Shown here: positions 39,897 through 48,489 of the stretch, in pieces
Layout: each line of letters opens with the position of its first letter
How positions within the stretch are numbered: the first letter of the stretch is position 1
Assembly: GCA_017538795.1 (NCBI GenBank)
Contig: JAFYIE010000023.1
Coordinates: forward strand, 46,883 to 110,882
Direction of reading: 5' to 3'
From: Bacteroidales bacterium
Lineage (GTDB): Bacteria; Bacteroidota; Bacteroidia; Bacteroidales; F082
DNA: 64,000 bases
Notes under the pieces: generated by a model
The model's database searches: none
Told to the model about the DNA's origin: nothing
What the model saw: the letters and a program-made list of their open reading frames with translations, nothing else
Program-made: the position numbers and the translations under genes

Positions 39897-40397
39897 TTAA
39901 ATATGGTCTCGTAGCCTGCCATCACCAAGCTTGGCGCTAACATCAGGAACATCAATGTAGATGTCAACGTCGTCATAATCGGGGTCGATGGTGCATGTCA
40001 GCGTTATCTGGTGATAGTAATAATACTCAGATGTCACCGGCACGTCCTGGTGTAGTTTTAAAACACCGAAAGGTTTGCCGGGTCTGATTTTGTTTAAACA
40101 TCGTTTAATCACGTTTAAATAGTCAATGTACTTCAAGCCGTCATCCTGATGCTGGGCGAAGTTTTCAGTGTCGGCTCCGAAGTCCTGGAGACAGTGCAGG
40201 TAGATGTAGCACACCCCCTGGCTATAGTCGATGTTGTAGTCAAAGAAGATGGCCGGATTGACAAACTCGAAATCGTCAGGAGCCACAGGCTGTCCGAGAT
40301 ATACATCTAATGTTTCTGGCGGCAGCACACCTGCAGCTTCAAACTTTTGTTGGTTGGATGTCAGAACATCCTGAATCTTTTTAAACAATCTGTTCAT
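39897..40397 (-). CDS. Probable tail completion/terminator protein
   Basis: 166 residues. Position (directly after the gpG-like gene and before the terminator) and beta-rich content (GVCYIYLHCLQDFGADTENF) suggest a tail terminator like Mu gp37. The assignment is from context. Overlaps the upstream gene by 4 bases. Confidence 0.45.
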   Translation of the reverse strand: MNRLFKKIQDVLTSNQQKFEAAGVLPPETLDVYLGQPVAPDDFEFVNPAIFFDYNIDYSQGVCYIYLHCLQDFGADTENFAQHQDDGLKYIDYLNVIKRCLNKIRPGKPFGVLKLHQDVPVTSEYYYYHQITLTCTIDPDYDDVDIYIDVPDVSAKLGDGRLRDHI

Positions 40398-40888
40398 ATA
40401 CTATGTTTTTTTAATGCGCGGACGAGTTCCGCAGTTATCATTAATTCAATGCGCTTGTTCAATGTGGCCGACTCGCCAATGAACCTGCGTCGAGGCATTC
40501 TCATGTGCCTGGTGTGCGCACTCACTCTTGTGGATCCATTCCTGGTCCGCCTGGTGTGGGCTTTCACACTTTGGATGCCGTCAAAACCCTCATTGTGTAT
40601 CTCGGCGTACGGGACATCGGTGCCGATCAACACCCTGTCCTTTGATACAGAAATTATTCTGACGCTTCTCTTCAAGCGTCCGCTGTCAACCAGAACAGCG
40701 CCTTTCTGACGTTTTGCGCCACCGCGTCTTCTGGTCTTGCGTTTTTTCCACGCTTCTTTGCCTTCATCCTTCCACGCCTGTTCCTGAAACCTCTCCTTGC
40801 TGAAGTTTACTGCTTCAGTGGCCACACGCTGGGGGACAGTCTCAATGGCTGCCGTCAGGTCTTCAACCAGTTGGGAGAAATCATTCAT
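40394..40888 (-). CDS. Phage virion morphogenesis protein (Mu gpG-like)
   Basis: 164 residues. It has the virion morphogenesis layout: helical start, KGAVLVDSGRLKRSVRIISV, IGTDVPYAEIHNEGF, and a basic MRMPRRRFIGES near the end. Family members join head to tail or complete tails. It follows the tape-measure gene. Confidence 0.8.
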   Translation of the reverse strand: MNDFSQLVEDLTAAIETVPQRVATEAVNFSKERFQEQAWKDEGKEAWKKRKTRRRGGAKRQKGAVLVDSGRLKRSVRIISVSKDRVLIGTDVPYAEIHNEGFDGIQSVKAHTRRTRNGSTRVSAHTRHMRMPRRRFIGESATLNKRIELMITAELVRALKKHSI

Positions 40889-40889
40889 A

Positions 40890-43076
40890 TCAATAAGACA
40901 ATTCGACGTTTCTGATTGCTCTCATAAGAATCTGGCTGAAATAGTCCGACAGCTGGTCACCGCCCATATTCTTGACCTCGTCGCCTTCAGGGACTATGTT
41001 GCCCTTGTTAAGCGCGTCGATGTTGATGGTGATGTTGCGTATTTGCTGTGCACTGCCTACCACCGAGCCTGTGACATCCTGCGTCGATGCATCCGGTGCC
41101 AGTGGCTGTTGTACGCTGCCACCATCAGCTTCCGAAATAACATCTTCAGAAGCCGGCTTGTTCTCTTCAGCCTCTTCCTGCTTGCGTATGAGACTTGCAC
41201 TCTTCCAGGCATCAGATGTCTCTTTGGCACGTTGGATGCTTTCTGTGGCAAACGCCTGTCTGTTAGCCTCGCGTTTCTGTTTTATCTCGTCAATTTCAAC
41301 GCTTGCGCTCGTTTTAATGTCCTGGTTCAAGATATCCTTTGCCTCGCTAAAATTGCCCTGCAAAGCCGCTTTTATAGCCTTTCCTATGTTGGAGAACAGT
41401 TGGCCGACATATTGTCCAAAGCTTTTTATCCTCAGCCAGAAAATCTGTATATCGCACCACAGCTCCGTGAAGCCGAATTTCCAATTTTCCACAAACTGTT
41501 TGAACGAGTTCACGAGTGTCACCTTGGTGGCGTTCCAAACTGTTGTCCATCCCTCGTAACGTCGGCAAACCACCACTATGGCACCAATGAGTGCACCGAT
41601 AGCTGTTATTATAAGCCCAATTGGGTTTGCGTTCATGGCGATATTCAATGCCCATTGAGCTGCGGTCAGGACGGCGTTCTTTACCGCGAGCGCGGCGGTG
41701 GCTACTGTGGTCGCTATCAACTGACCGTGTACCACCGCCCATGCTCCGGCAATGCCTATAATAACCGGATACCACTCGGATATAAAGCCTTTGACCTTGG
41801 AGATAGCCGGAATCAGCCAGCTGGTGAAAGCGGCTGCCCATTCCCCGACCTTCTTGATAACAGGGAGAAAAGCCTGCCCGATACGTATCATAATATAATG
41901 GACGTTGTTAAGTGCAATCTTCCAGCCGTCTGTTGAAGTGAGGCTGTCCTGGTAAGCCCTATTCAGCGCTCCTTGCGAGTTGGTTGTCGCGTCGATGATA
42001 CCCTTAAGTTTCTCTGTGTCCTGTGTCATGACCGCAAACGCCGACGATGCCATCTGGTCGAGACCCAATGAGGCGAGTGCCTGTGCCTTCGCCGAGTCGT
42101 TCAATCCGTTCAATCGATTGGAGAGTTGCTCTATGATATTGACCAGCGGCAGCATTTTTCCTTTGGAATCGTAAAGGTTTATGCCAAGCTCCTTAAACTT
42201 CGACACCTTAGCAGGATCTGCAAGCGCGCGGAATGCGCCCTCGAGTAATGTTGTGGCTGCTTCGGCTTTCTGGCCTTGAGCGGTAAGAAAAGCGAACGCT
42301 CCGGCTGTCTCTTCGAGTGCGAAGCCGGCGTTCTTTGCCACCGGTACCACTTTAGGAAGATACGATGCGATATCGCCCATTTCGGCGGCACCTTTGTTGA
42401 GTGTCGCAAACAAAACATCGTACACGGTATTTATATCGCGTCCGGCTGAGTTCATCACGTTGACACCGGCACGCGCCACTGTGGCCACATCGACAAAGCC
42501 TGCCTTGGATGCTCGTAGCGTTGGCTCCAGAGCCTTAAGCGACTGCTCGGCGTTGAGACCCGCTGAAATGATTTTGTTGAATGCGTCAGGCACTTCCTGA
42601 AGCGGTGCTACATTGCGCCTGCCGATGTCAAGCAGGTTGTCGCTGAGTTCTGATAGTTTGTCTTTTGACAGCTGTGCCGTAACATTCACCTTGGCAAGTC
42701 CCTCTTCCCAGCCCAAAGCGTCTTTGGCGGATGCGACACCTGCGGAACCCAATGCAATAACAGCTGCAGTGGCTGCCACTATCGGGTTCCTGATTAAATC
42801 GAAGACACGACCAAGTCCTGGCACTTCTGACATGATGCCATTGATAGATTCCGAGAATCTGTCTTTAAGCGAATGCAGTTGAACCTTCATGTCGGCGACA
42901 TTGTGAGCCAGGCTGTCGCGCATCCTTACAAACGACGTTGAAGCCGCAGCACTCATGCTGTGGATTTTCTCCTTCATCTCCTTGGTGCTCTTGGTGACAT
43001 TGTCTCGCGCCTTGGTGAGGCCTGTTGTCATCCTGTTCTTGATGTCGAGCAGAAGTTCTACTTTGGATTGTGCCAT
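40890..43076 (-). CDS. Tail tape measure protein
   Basis: 728 residues. The N-terminal coiled coil is followed by the TP901-type core (VPDAFNKIISAGLNAEQSLK, KAGFVDVATVARAGVNVMNS, FALEETAGAFAFLTAQGQKA) and a hydrophobic region at about 430-500 (AAFTSWLIPAISKV, IGLIITAIGALIGAIVVVC). The tape measure sets tail length. Its place in the leftward block, away from sheath, tube and chaperones, is unusual for a Mu-like phage. Confidence 0.9.
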   Translation of the reverse strand: MAQSKVELLLDIKNRMTTGLTKARDNVTKSTKEMKEKIHSMSAAASTSFVRMRDSLAHNVADMKVQLHSLKDRFSESINGIMSEVPGLGRVFDLIRNPIVAATAAVIALGSAGVASAKDALGWEEGLAKVNVTAQLSKDKLSELSDNLLDIGRRNVAPLQEVPDAFNKIISAGLNAEQSLKALEPTLRASKAGFVDVATVARAGVNVMNSAGRDINTVYDVLFATLNKGAAEMGDIASYLPKVVPVAKNAGFALEETAGAFAFLTAQGQKAEAATTLLEGAFRALADPAKVSKFKELGINLYDSKGKMLPLVNIIEQLSNRLNGLNDSAKAQALASLGLDQMASSAFAVMTQDTEKLKGIIDATTNSQGALNRAYQDSLTSTDGWKIALNNVHYIMIRIGQAFLPVIKKVGEWAAAFTSWLIPAISKVKGFISEWYPVIIGIAGAWAVVHGQLIATTVATAALAVKNAVLTAAQWALNIAMNANPIGLIITAIGALIGAIVVVCRRYEGWTTVWNATKVTLVNSFKQFVENWKFGFTELWCDIQIFWLRIKSFGQYVGQLFSNIGKAIKAALQGNFSEAKDILNQDIKTSASVEIDEIKQKREANRQAFATESIQRAKETSDAWKSASLIRKQEEAEENKPASEDVISEADGGSVQQPLAPDASTQDVTGSVVGSAQQIRNITINIDALNKGNIVPEGDEVKNMGGDQLSDYFSQILMRAIRNVELSY

Positions 43077-43078
43077 GG

Positions 43079-43300
43079 TTATAAGGTTTTGTAAAGGGCT
43101 ATCTGCTCAAGGTATTGAATGGTGGTGTTAAGCTCGCCGTTCTTTATCATTTCCTTGAGAGACCGCTTGGATTTCACTACCGGTTTGCCCTTATAGTTCA
43201 ACACGAGGTATTTGTATCCTGTCAAGTTATGGAACTTGTTTGCTTTCTTGATGGCGTGATTCAGACGAAGCTGTTGAAATAATTTTTTAAGTTTTTTCAT
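43079..43300 (-). CDS. Small basic protein between MuF and tape measure
   Basis: 73 residues, Lys-rich (LKKLFQQLRLNHAIKKANKF, KYLVLNYKGKPVVKSKRSLK). It is the only gene directly behind the MuF toxin-like gene. A MuF toxin is often followed by its immunity gene, but immunity proteins against nucleases are usually acidic, and this is strongly basic. It might instead be a head-tail protein. Function unresolved. Confidence 0.55.
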   Translation of the reverse strand: MKKLKKLFQQLRLNHAIKKANKFHNLTGYKYLVLNYKGKPVVKSKRSLKEMIKNGELNTTIQYLEQIALYKTL

Positions 43301-43309
43301 TTTTTTGTT

Positions 43310-43382
43310 GTTTGTATTAAAATAATTTCTATTTTTGCAGTGCGGGGGGTGTACCGAAAGGAGCCTCCCGTTCCTTTTTATA
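43310..43382 (+). promoter_or_regulatory. Promoter followed by a terminator-like hairpin, antisense end of MuF
   Basis: TTG 43310-43312, 19 bases, TATTTTTG 43332-43339 is a good promoter on the plus strand. CGGGGGG (43345-43351) can pair with CCTCCCG (43366-43372), with one wobble, followed by TTCCTTTTTAT. So transcription could start and stop within about 40 bases. Read-through would be antisense to the 3' end of MuF. Confidence 0.45.
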
Positions 43383-44691
43383 AATCCATTTCAAATATTA
43401 TACAATCATACTCAACACAGATTATCTTGCTGAATTCCAGATATTGCCCATCATGTAACTTTTCAAGTCCATTATATCTTTTGATGGCTTTTTTTAATAT
43501 TTCCTGGTCAAATCCGCCATTGGGATAATGTAAAACCGCAATCTCTGTAGTTTTCTTGGATGCACAATGCTTGAGTCCGCGGAGTATGTTGTTTTCGGTG
43601 ACCGTCTCGCAACTTGCTATCTCAAAACTGCAATTATCCCATAAACCTTCTGTAAATCTTTCACCGATTACATTACTTTTTTCAGCGCCGAAAATAACAG
43701 AACGACCTTTTTTGAATCCAGCTTTTTGAACGTCTTTTTCATAAGTCCCTTTTGCTTTGTCGAAATTGTGGTCTTTATGCGTGGCCTTGAGGCCTCCATT
43801 CCCCCAGTCAAAATCGACATCGGTATAGTCTTTGTCAGCTTTGAGCCTCTGGTACTCTTGAGCGTTGTCGAGAATACGTCTTACCTCCTCCCGGGTCGTT
43901 TCCTTCAGCTTGTATTCATACTCTTTCGGTAGACGCTTGAAATAGGCGTGTCCGGCAGGGAACGCTATGCCACGTTTACCGAAGTTGATCTGGAACATCT
44001 TAGGCACTTGTGGCGGTATGATTTTCTCGCTCGGTGTCTCCTTGGCGGCTGACGACGGAAGCTGTATCACCTCACACCTGCAGCCCCATCCGTTAGGTGG
44101 CATGTAGATGTCCCAGAACGGGTCATCGACACGTTTCTTCACGCCGTTGAGCCTGGCGTGGTCTTCGCGTGTGTTGCTGTCCATCACCGCCTGGTACTGG
44201 AGCATCGGCATTGCCTTGGCGTTTCTCTTGAACTCGTTCCACCGGGCGCCACACTGGCTTGCGGCTATTGCCTGGTTGTATTCGGTGCGCAACCAGTTGC
44301 CGTTGTATTTGGCATCAATCTCCTCCACGGCTTTTCGGAATTCCTCAAAGCTTCTTATCCTGTCGCCGTCGCGCAAGGCATCGGTCATATCGCGAAGCTC
44401 ATGATAGTTCTTTGCCGCCGAGAAACTGTAAACGTTTTCCGTTATCTTTGCCAGCGTCTCCCAGTCCGGGGAGTTGTATGCCACGTCGTTTATCCCCATT
44501 CCATAGCCTTTTTTGACAGCCCCAATCAATTGCGAAGCTGTTGCTCTCAACAAATCCATTTGGACATCGGTTGAGCCAGTCTCGTATATCTCGCGTGCGG
44601 CTCTCTCGATGGCTTCAGCGACATCCTTTGACACGGATATACCGGCAGCTATCGGCAAAGTGCCACAGCATGGCGATGGTGGATATAGCAT
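43378..44691 (-). CDS. MuF head morphogenesis protein with toxin-like C-terminal domain
   Basis: 437 residues. Residues about 80-225 are a MuF (Mu gp30, SPP1 gp7) domain: TREDHARLNGVKKRVDDPFW and PPNGWGCRCEV. After a linker, the last 130 residues (from GGLKATHKDHNF on) look like a separate domain with the pattern of CdiA-type C-terminal nuclease toxins (FEIASCETVTENNILRGLKH, then EIAVLHYPNGGF). MuF proteins with swapped toxin tails are known in temperate phages. I infer a polymorphic toxin fusion; the enzyme activity is not proven. Confidence 0.75.
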   Translation of the reverse strand: MLYPPSPCCGTLPIAAGISVSKDVAEAIERAAREIYETGSTDVQMDLLRATASQLIGAVKKGYGMGINDVAYNSPDWETLAKITENVYSFSAAKNYHELRDMTDALRDGDRIRSFEEFRKAVEEIDAKYNGNWLRTEYNQAIAASQCGARWNEFKRNAKAMPMLQYQAVMDSNTREDHARLNGVKKRVDDPFWDIYMPPNGWGCRCEVIQLPSSAAKETPSEKIIPPQVPKMFQINFGKRGIAFPAGHAYFKRLPKEYEYKLKETTREEVRRILDNAQEYQRLKADKDYTDVDFDWGNGGLKATHKDHNFDKAKGTYEKDVQKAGFKKGRSVIFGAEKSNVIGERFTEGLWDNCSFEIASCETVTENNILRGLKHCASKKTTEIAVLHYPNGGFDQEILKKAIKRYNGLEKLHDGQYLEFSKIICVEYDCIIFEMDL

Positions 44692-44723
44692 GGGAAGCAG
44701 GGCTTCACCCTTTCCTTGCTTCC

Positions 44724-45911
44724 CTAACGAAAATTTTCCGAAAGGTTATCCGTCTGGAAAGGGTTCTCTTTCACCCCGGTTATCGGAATGTCGAAGGTTT
44801 TGCTCACCCATTCCTGGTCTATTTCATAATGCTGTAGCGCGTCGTTGACTATAACCCAATGCTCCTTAAGCGTCAGCTCGCTGCCACGGTCAAACTCGAA
44901 ATAGTCGGTCTTCGGGCTGATGCCGTATCCCCAATAATCCAGAATCGGGAAAAGCTGGTCGTTGACGACAAACTCCACCAAGCGGCTGTCGGCCTGTGCG
45001 AGCTTCTCGTCAAGGTTGCGTTCATGAACCTCGCTCTGGCTCCTTGAACTGCCGTTATCGGTCACCATGGTACCACCGACTATAGCTTTTGATATCTCGT
45101 TGTCGAGAGCGTCTATCTGAGCCTTGTACACCTGGAACGAGTCGCCACCGGTGAACGGCTGTATGTTTAGTGAAGTGCCTTCAGGAAGCACGGCTGTTGC
45201 CGCCTCTCCGAGAGCCTGCAGCATCTTCTGAACCTTGGCGACATTGGCGTCATCCGTCTTGTTTGTTGTGGCAGAGATGAGAGGCATGCCGTATCGCTCT
45301 GAGAACTCGGCCCACGACTGCTGCGCGTTGCGTTTCCATATCAGCCCACCGCAGATGTCTGCCATGATACCGAGATCTTCAGGCTCGCCGAAGCGCACAA
45401 TATTGTTTTCAAACCCGGTTGAAATGTCGATATATTTGTCGCCTCCGACCTCAAGATAGACACGTTGCAGTCTTCCGCACACATTGCGCCTTGGTACCAA
45501 TCGCCAATCCATGCTGGCGGAGTTGACAAGTTCAAGGATGGTGTATCCTTTGGTGACACACTCAAGCCCCTTCTCCATGAAGTTATAGAACCACTTCTTT
45601 TGAAGCATCTTTGTCTTTCCCTCATCGACCTCTCCGGTCTTGATGTCCTTGACGGAGAACTTGCGGCTTGTTGTGGCCGCTTTGCGAAGTTCCGACTGCG
45701 CTATGAAATGACCGTCGGCCTTAAGGTTTTCGTACAAATCCTGCAGCACGTAGTTGCGCGGGTTGGTCGGGTCTTCCGCCATCTTGAGCGCGTTGCGCCA
45801 TTTCCTGATTTCAGCGCGGCTTTTGTCCTTGAATTCAGATATGATGGCAGCTACGATGTCGCTGTCCTTTTTTACGGCTTTCGTTTGTCGTTTGTCTTTG
45901 CTCATAATCAA
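44724..45911 (-). CDS. Portal protein (DUF935, Mu gp29-like)
   Basis: 395 residues. Recognised by the family features KWFYNFMEKGLECVTKGYTI, WAEFSERYGMPLISATTNKT and the C-terminal LDEKLAQADSRLVEFVVNDQ. The portal is the DNA entry ring of the capsid. A second ATG two codons on is an alternative start. Confidence 0.88.
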   Translation of the reverse strand: MIMSKDKRQTKAVKKDSDIVAAIISEFKDKSRAEIRKWRNALKMAEDPTNPRNYVLQDLYENLKADGHFIAQSELRKAATTSRKFSVKDIKTGEVDEGKTKMLQKKWFYNFMEKGLECVTKGYTILELVNSASMDWRLVPRRNVCGRLQRVYLEVGGDKYIDISTGFENNIVRFGEPEDLGIMADICGGLIWKRNAQQSWAEFSERYGMPLISATTNKTDDANVAKVQKMLQALGEAATAVLPEGTSLNIQPFTGGDSFQVYKAQIDALDNEISKAIVGGTMVTDNGSSRSQSEVHERNLDEKLAQADSRLVEFVVNDQLFPILDYWGYGISPKTDYFEFDRGSELTLKEHWVIVNDALQHYEIDQEWVSKTFDIPITGVKENPFQTDNLSENFR

Positions 45912-46324
45912 TACTTGTTAAAATTCTGCTTATAGCGTGATACGATTGATATGTCACTCTTGTAATCGTCATCGCCAAGCTGCGGAAGATCACTCTGCAG
46001 TGTGCCGTCACCTACAGCCTTGAGCCAATCAAGAGCGTCCTGATAGCGTTGTGCGCGGAGTTCCGGAATCTTTCTCGGTGCCCGTTTGCTCCATAGATGG
46101 TAAAGAGCGATGTCGATGGTTATCATCACAATGAACAGGTCGCGGTCGTCACCTGTTGCGGAAAATATGGTTCTGCAGTCGTAACGACCGCCGATATACT
46201 GTTTAATCTGGTCGATGGCCATGCGCTCGGCAGTGCCGAGGTTAGCGTTGCCTTCAGATGAGTCAAGCAGGGACAATATCTCCTGTCTCACCTGTACGTC
46301 GTAGTCTGATTCGTTGATGAACAT
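45908..46324 (-). CDS. Mu gp36-like (DUF1320) head protein
   Basis: 138 residues from MFINESDYDVQVRQEILSLL. Helical, with AERMAIDQIKQYIGGRYDCR. This matches DUF1320 in size and layout. The frame extends upstream into the terminase gene, but this start (1 base before the terminase stop) is the sensible one. It overlaps the portal gene by 4 bases. Confidence 0.8.
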   Translation of the reverse strand: MFINESDYDVQVRQEILSLLDSSEGNANLGTAERMAIDQIKQYIGGRYDCRTIFSATGDDRDLFIVMITIDIALYHLWSKRAPRKIPELRAQRYQDALDWLKAVGDGTLQSDLPQLGDDDYKSDISIVSRYKQNFNKY

Positions 46325-46325
46325 A

Positions 46326-47906
46326 TTAGAATCTGTTTTTGTTACGTGAAATCCTTTCCTGTCTTGATGTGATATGGATGTTACCGATATCGCATCGTTC
46401 AAGCGTGTAAAGTTCCTTACAGGCACCGTGAACAGCATCCGGACCGTCATCGTTAGCCTGGCTTCCTTTCTCGAAAGCGAGGAACTGGTCAACCAGACAC
46501 ACCATATCCGGATCGTTCACCAAATCCTCGTTGAATATCATGTTATGACGCTCGAAGTGTCCTGACAGAGACTCAATTCTGTCGAATTTGTCGGCCTTGC
46601 CTCGTTTGTCAGCCACCACCGGGATGTAATATCCGCGTTTGTCCCCTTCGAGATCAAAGTCGCTTACAAAGTCATCCATGGCAAACAAGCCCTCTATCTT
46701 ATATTTGATATTGTATCTGTCGAGATGTCTGTCCTCATACAAGTTATAGAGCCATTCAGCACATTTGGCACGGCTACCGCGACGCAGATATGCGTATATG
46801 ACATGGAACTGCCTCTTGTATTTGCCTACCAGAATCATGCCTTTGAAGTCACCGGCATCTTTATAGGAAAGGTCGCCATAGAAACACAATGCATCGTACT
46901 GGCCAAGCGGCAGCATCTTACCCCAGATGATGTCCTGGTGCTTGAATATAGTGCCGTCTTCAATGTGCTTGTGCATATATTCGCGCATGAACGACCTGTA
47001 TGGCGTGGTGTTGAATTTGTTTCTCCAGTATTCGGCTGAAGTCTTTTCAGGCCATTCTGGTTCAAAAGTGTTGAGGTTTTTCACCGCACACACTGTCATC
47101 ACTTCGAAAACGTCTTCGTCGCCTGTCTGCTTGGCTTTGGCCTTGGCTTCGATGAAGTAGTTCTTCAGACGGTTGGTGATAGACTTCTTGTGGAAGTTGT
47201 TATTGGCATATATGAAACGCTCCGTGCTGTCGTTGTCGCTGTCGAAGCATCCCCACACATCCTCGGTGATGAAATCAACCGCCTGGCGCATGAGCCTGTC
47301 GTTGTTCACATGGCGTTTGTTGTCAACATCATCAACCACTATATAGTCGGGTCTGTTTTCTTCATCACGTGCGCCGCGCGGATTTTCAAGAAAACCCAAC
47401 GACATGAAGTGTACGCCGTCCGATGTGGAGAAATCGCCTTCAGCCCAGTCCCCGTATTGGTAGCGGTTCCCGTAATCCCTGATTAAACGCTGGTTAAACT
47501 GTATTTGAGCCTGTATGTCGCTAAGCAGCTGTGCGGCCTTGTCGCTTGTCTCACCGACAAGGAGCATGAATTTGAGGTCGTGAAGTGCAAGATACAGATA
47601 GAGAGGGATGCCCATGTCGATATGGACTGACTTGGCGGCCGAGCGGTACCATTCAGCCATTATCTTGATGCGCTTGTTTTTTATTATCTTTTTGGCGAGA
47701 GCCTTGTGGAACCAAGCGCACGGTTTTTTCGCGTAGTTTGGGAAATAGTATTCGAACCACTTGATGTAGTCTTTCTCAAGGGCTTTCATACGTTTGGCCT
47801 TTTGAGCTTCTGTCTCTACATCATCAATGGTGCGTATGCTCAGAGCCTTGCTCTTGACTTTTTCCCAATGCGCGAGGGCTTGTTTCTCTGTCCTTATGAC
47901 ACCCAT
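46326..47906 (-). CDS. Terminase large subunit (Mu gp28-like)
   Basis: 526 residues. N-terminal ATPase: AEWYRSAAKSVHIDMGIPLY is the Walker A-like region, PDYIVVDDVDNKRHV the Walker B. C-terminal nuclease: CFYGDLSYKDAGDFKGMILV and DDGPDAVHGACK. It packages DNA, as in Mu headful packaging. It follows the small subunit by 2 bases. Confidence 0.9.
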   Translation of the reverse strand: MGVIRTEKQALAHWEKVKSKALSIRTIDDVETEAQKAKRMKALEKDYIKWFEYYFPNYAKKPCAWFHKALAKKIIKNKRIKIMAEWYRSAAKSVHIDMGIPLYLYLALHDLKFMLLVGETSDKAAQLLSDIQAQIQFNQRLIRDYGNRYQYGDWAEGDFSTSDGVHFMSLGFLENPRGARDEENRPDYIVVDDVDNKRHVNNDRLMRQAVDFITEDVWGCFDSDNDSTERFIYANNNFHKKSITNRLKNYFIEAKAKAKQTGDEDVFEVMTVCAVKNLNTFEPEWPEKTSAEYWRNKFNTTPYRSFMREYMHKHIEDGTIFKHQDIIWGKMLPLGQYDALCFYGDLSYKDAGDFKGMILVGKYKRQFHVIYAYLRRGSRAKCAEWLYNLYEDRHLDRYNIKYKIEGLFAMDDFVSDFDLEGDKRGYYIPVVADKRGKADKFDRIESLSGHFERHNMIFNEDLVNDPDMVCLVDQFLAFEKGSQANDDGPDAVHGACKELYTLERCDIGNIHITSRQERISRNKNRF

Positions 47907-47908
47907 TA

Positions 47909-48355
47909 TTATTCAATTGTTGTGTTGTTAAGCTTCTCTGCGATGAACAAATCCTGGTATTTGGTCATGGTTCTGATGAGTTCCGGGGAGAGCTCCGCAT
48001 CGAATCTCATGCGAGTCTGAAGCCAGTTGTTGTAGGCCGAAAACACCTCTATGATGGTTACGACGTTGGTTTTTTTGTCAAGCTTTTCGATCGATGCGGC
48101 TATCTTGGCGAGATCGTCTGGAGTCCAGTTCACGTCGTCAAGTCTCTCGCTGACCTTCTTCAGCATCTTGGCTACTATCTCCTGTCGTGAGACTGTCTTG
48201 GCGGCTCTCATCTCCTCCCAGTTCTCTTTACGGCTCCATGCGCTCACTGTTGTCTCCGACACGTCGAGACGCTGTGCTATCTCTTTTTGCGGCAAGCCCT
48301 GCATATAGTAGAGCTTTGCAAGTTCCCTTTTCATTTCGGATTCTTTTTTCGTCAT
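47909..48355 (-). CDS. Terminase small subunit
   Basis: 148 residues. An HTH domain (YYMQGLPQKEIAQRLDVSET, TVSAWSRKENW) fits the small terminase of Mu-like phages. First gene of the leftward late block. Confidence 0.85.
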   Translation of the reverse strand: MTKKESEMKRELAKLYYMQGLPQKEIAQRLDVSETTVSAWSRKENWEEMRAAKTVSRQEIVAKMLKKVSERLDDVNWTPDDLAKIAASIEKLDKKTNVVTIIEVFSAYNNWLQTRMRFDAELSPELIRTMTKYQDLFIAEKLNNTTIE

Positions 48356-48489
48356 GTTTTTTGAATTGAAATTTTGTGCAAAAGTCGCCTATATATCATT
48401 GATAGAAAAAAAGTTGGAAGTATTACTGCACTATTTTTTAATAGGTGGGATAATGTTCGGACTTTTGCATCGTGTTTCAACGAAAAGCT
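48356..48489. promoter_or_regulatory. Divergent late promoter region
   Basis: The same box GACTTTTGCA occurs on both strands: plus 48460-48469 and minus 48386-48377. GACTTTTG differs from the host TAnnTTTG at its first base, and no TTG lies at the -33 position on either side. That fits promoters that need a phage activator. The region holds no gene. Confidence 0.6.

Noticed and set aside
40797-41936. 379-codon open frame opposite the tape measure
   Set aside because: It overlaps the clear tape measure gene completely and shows no domain or start signal.
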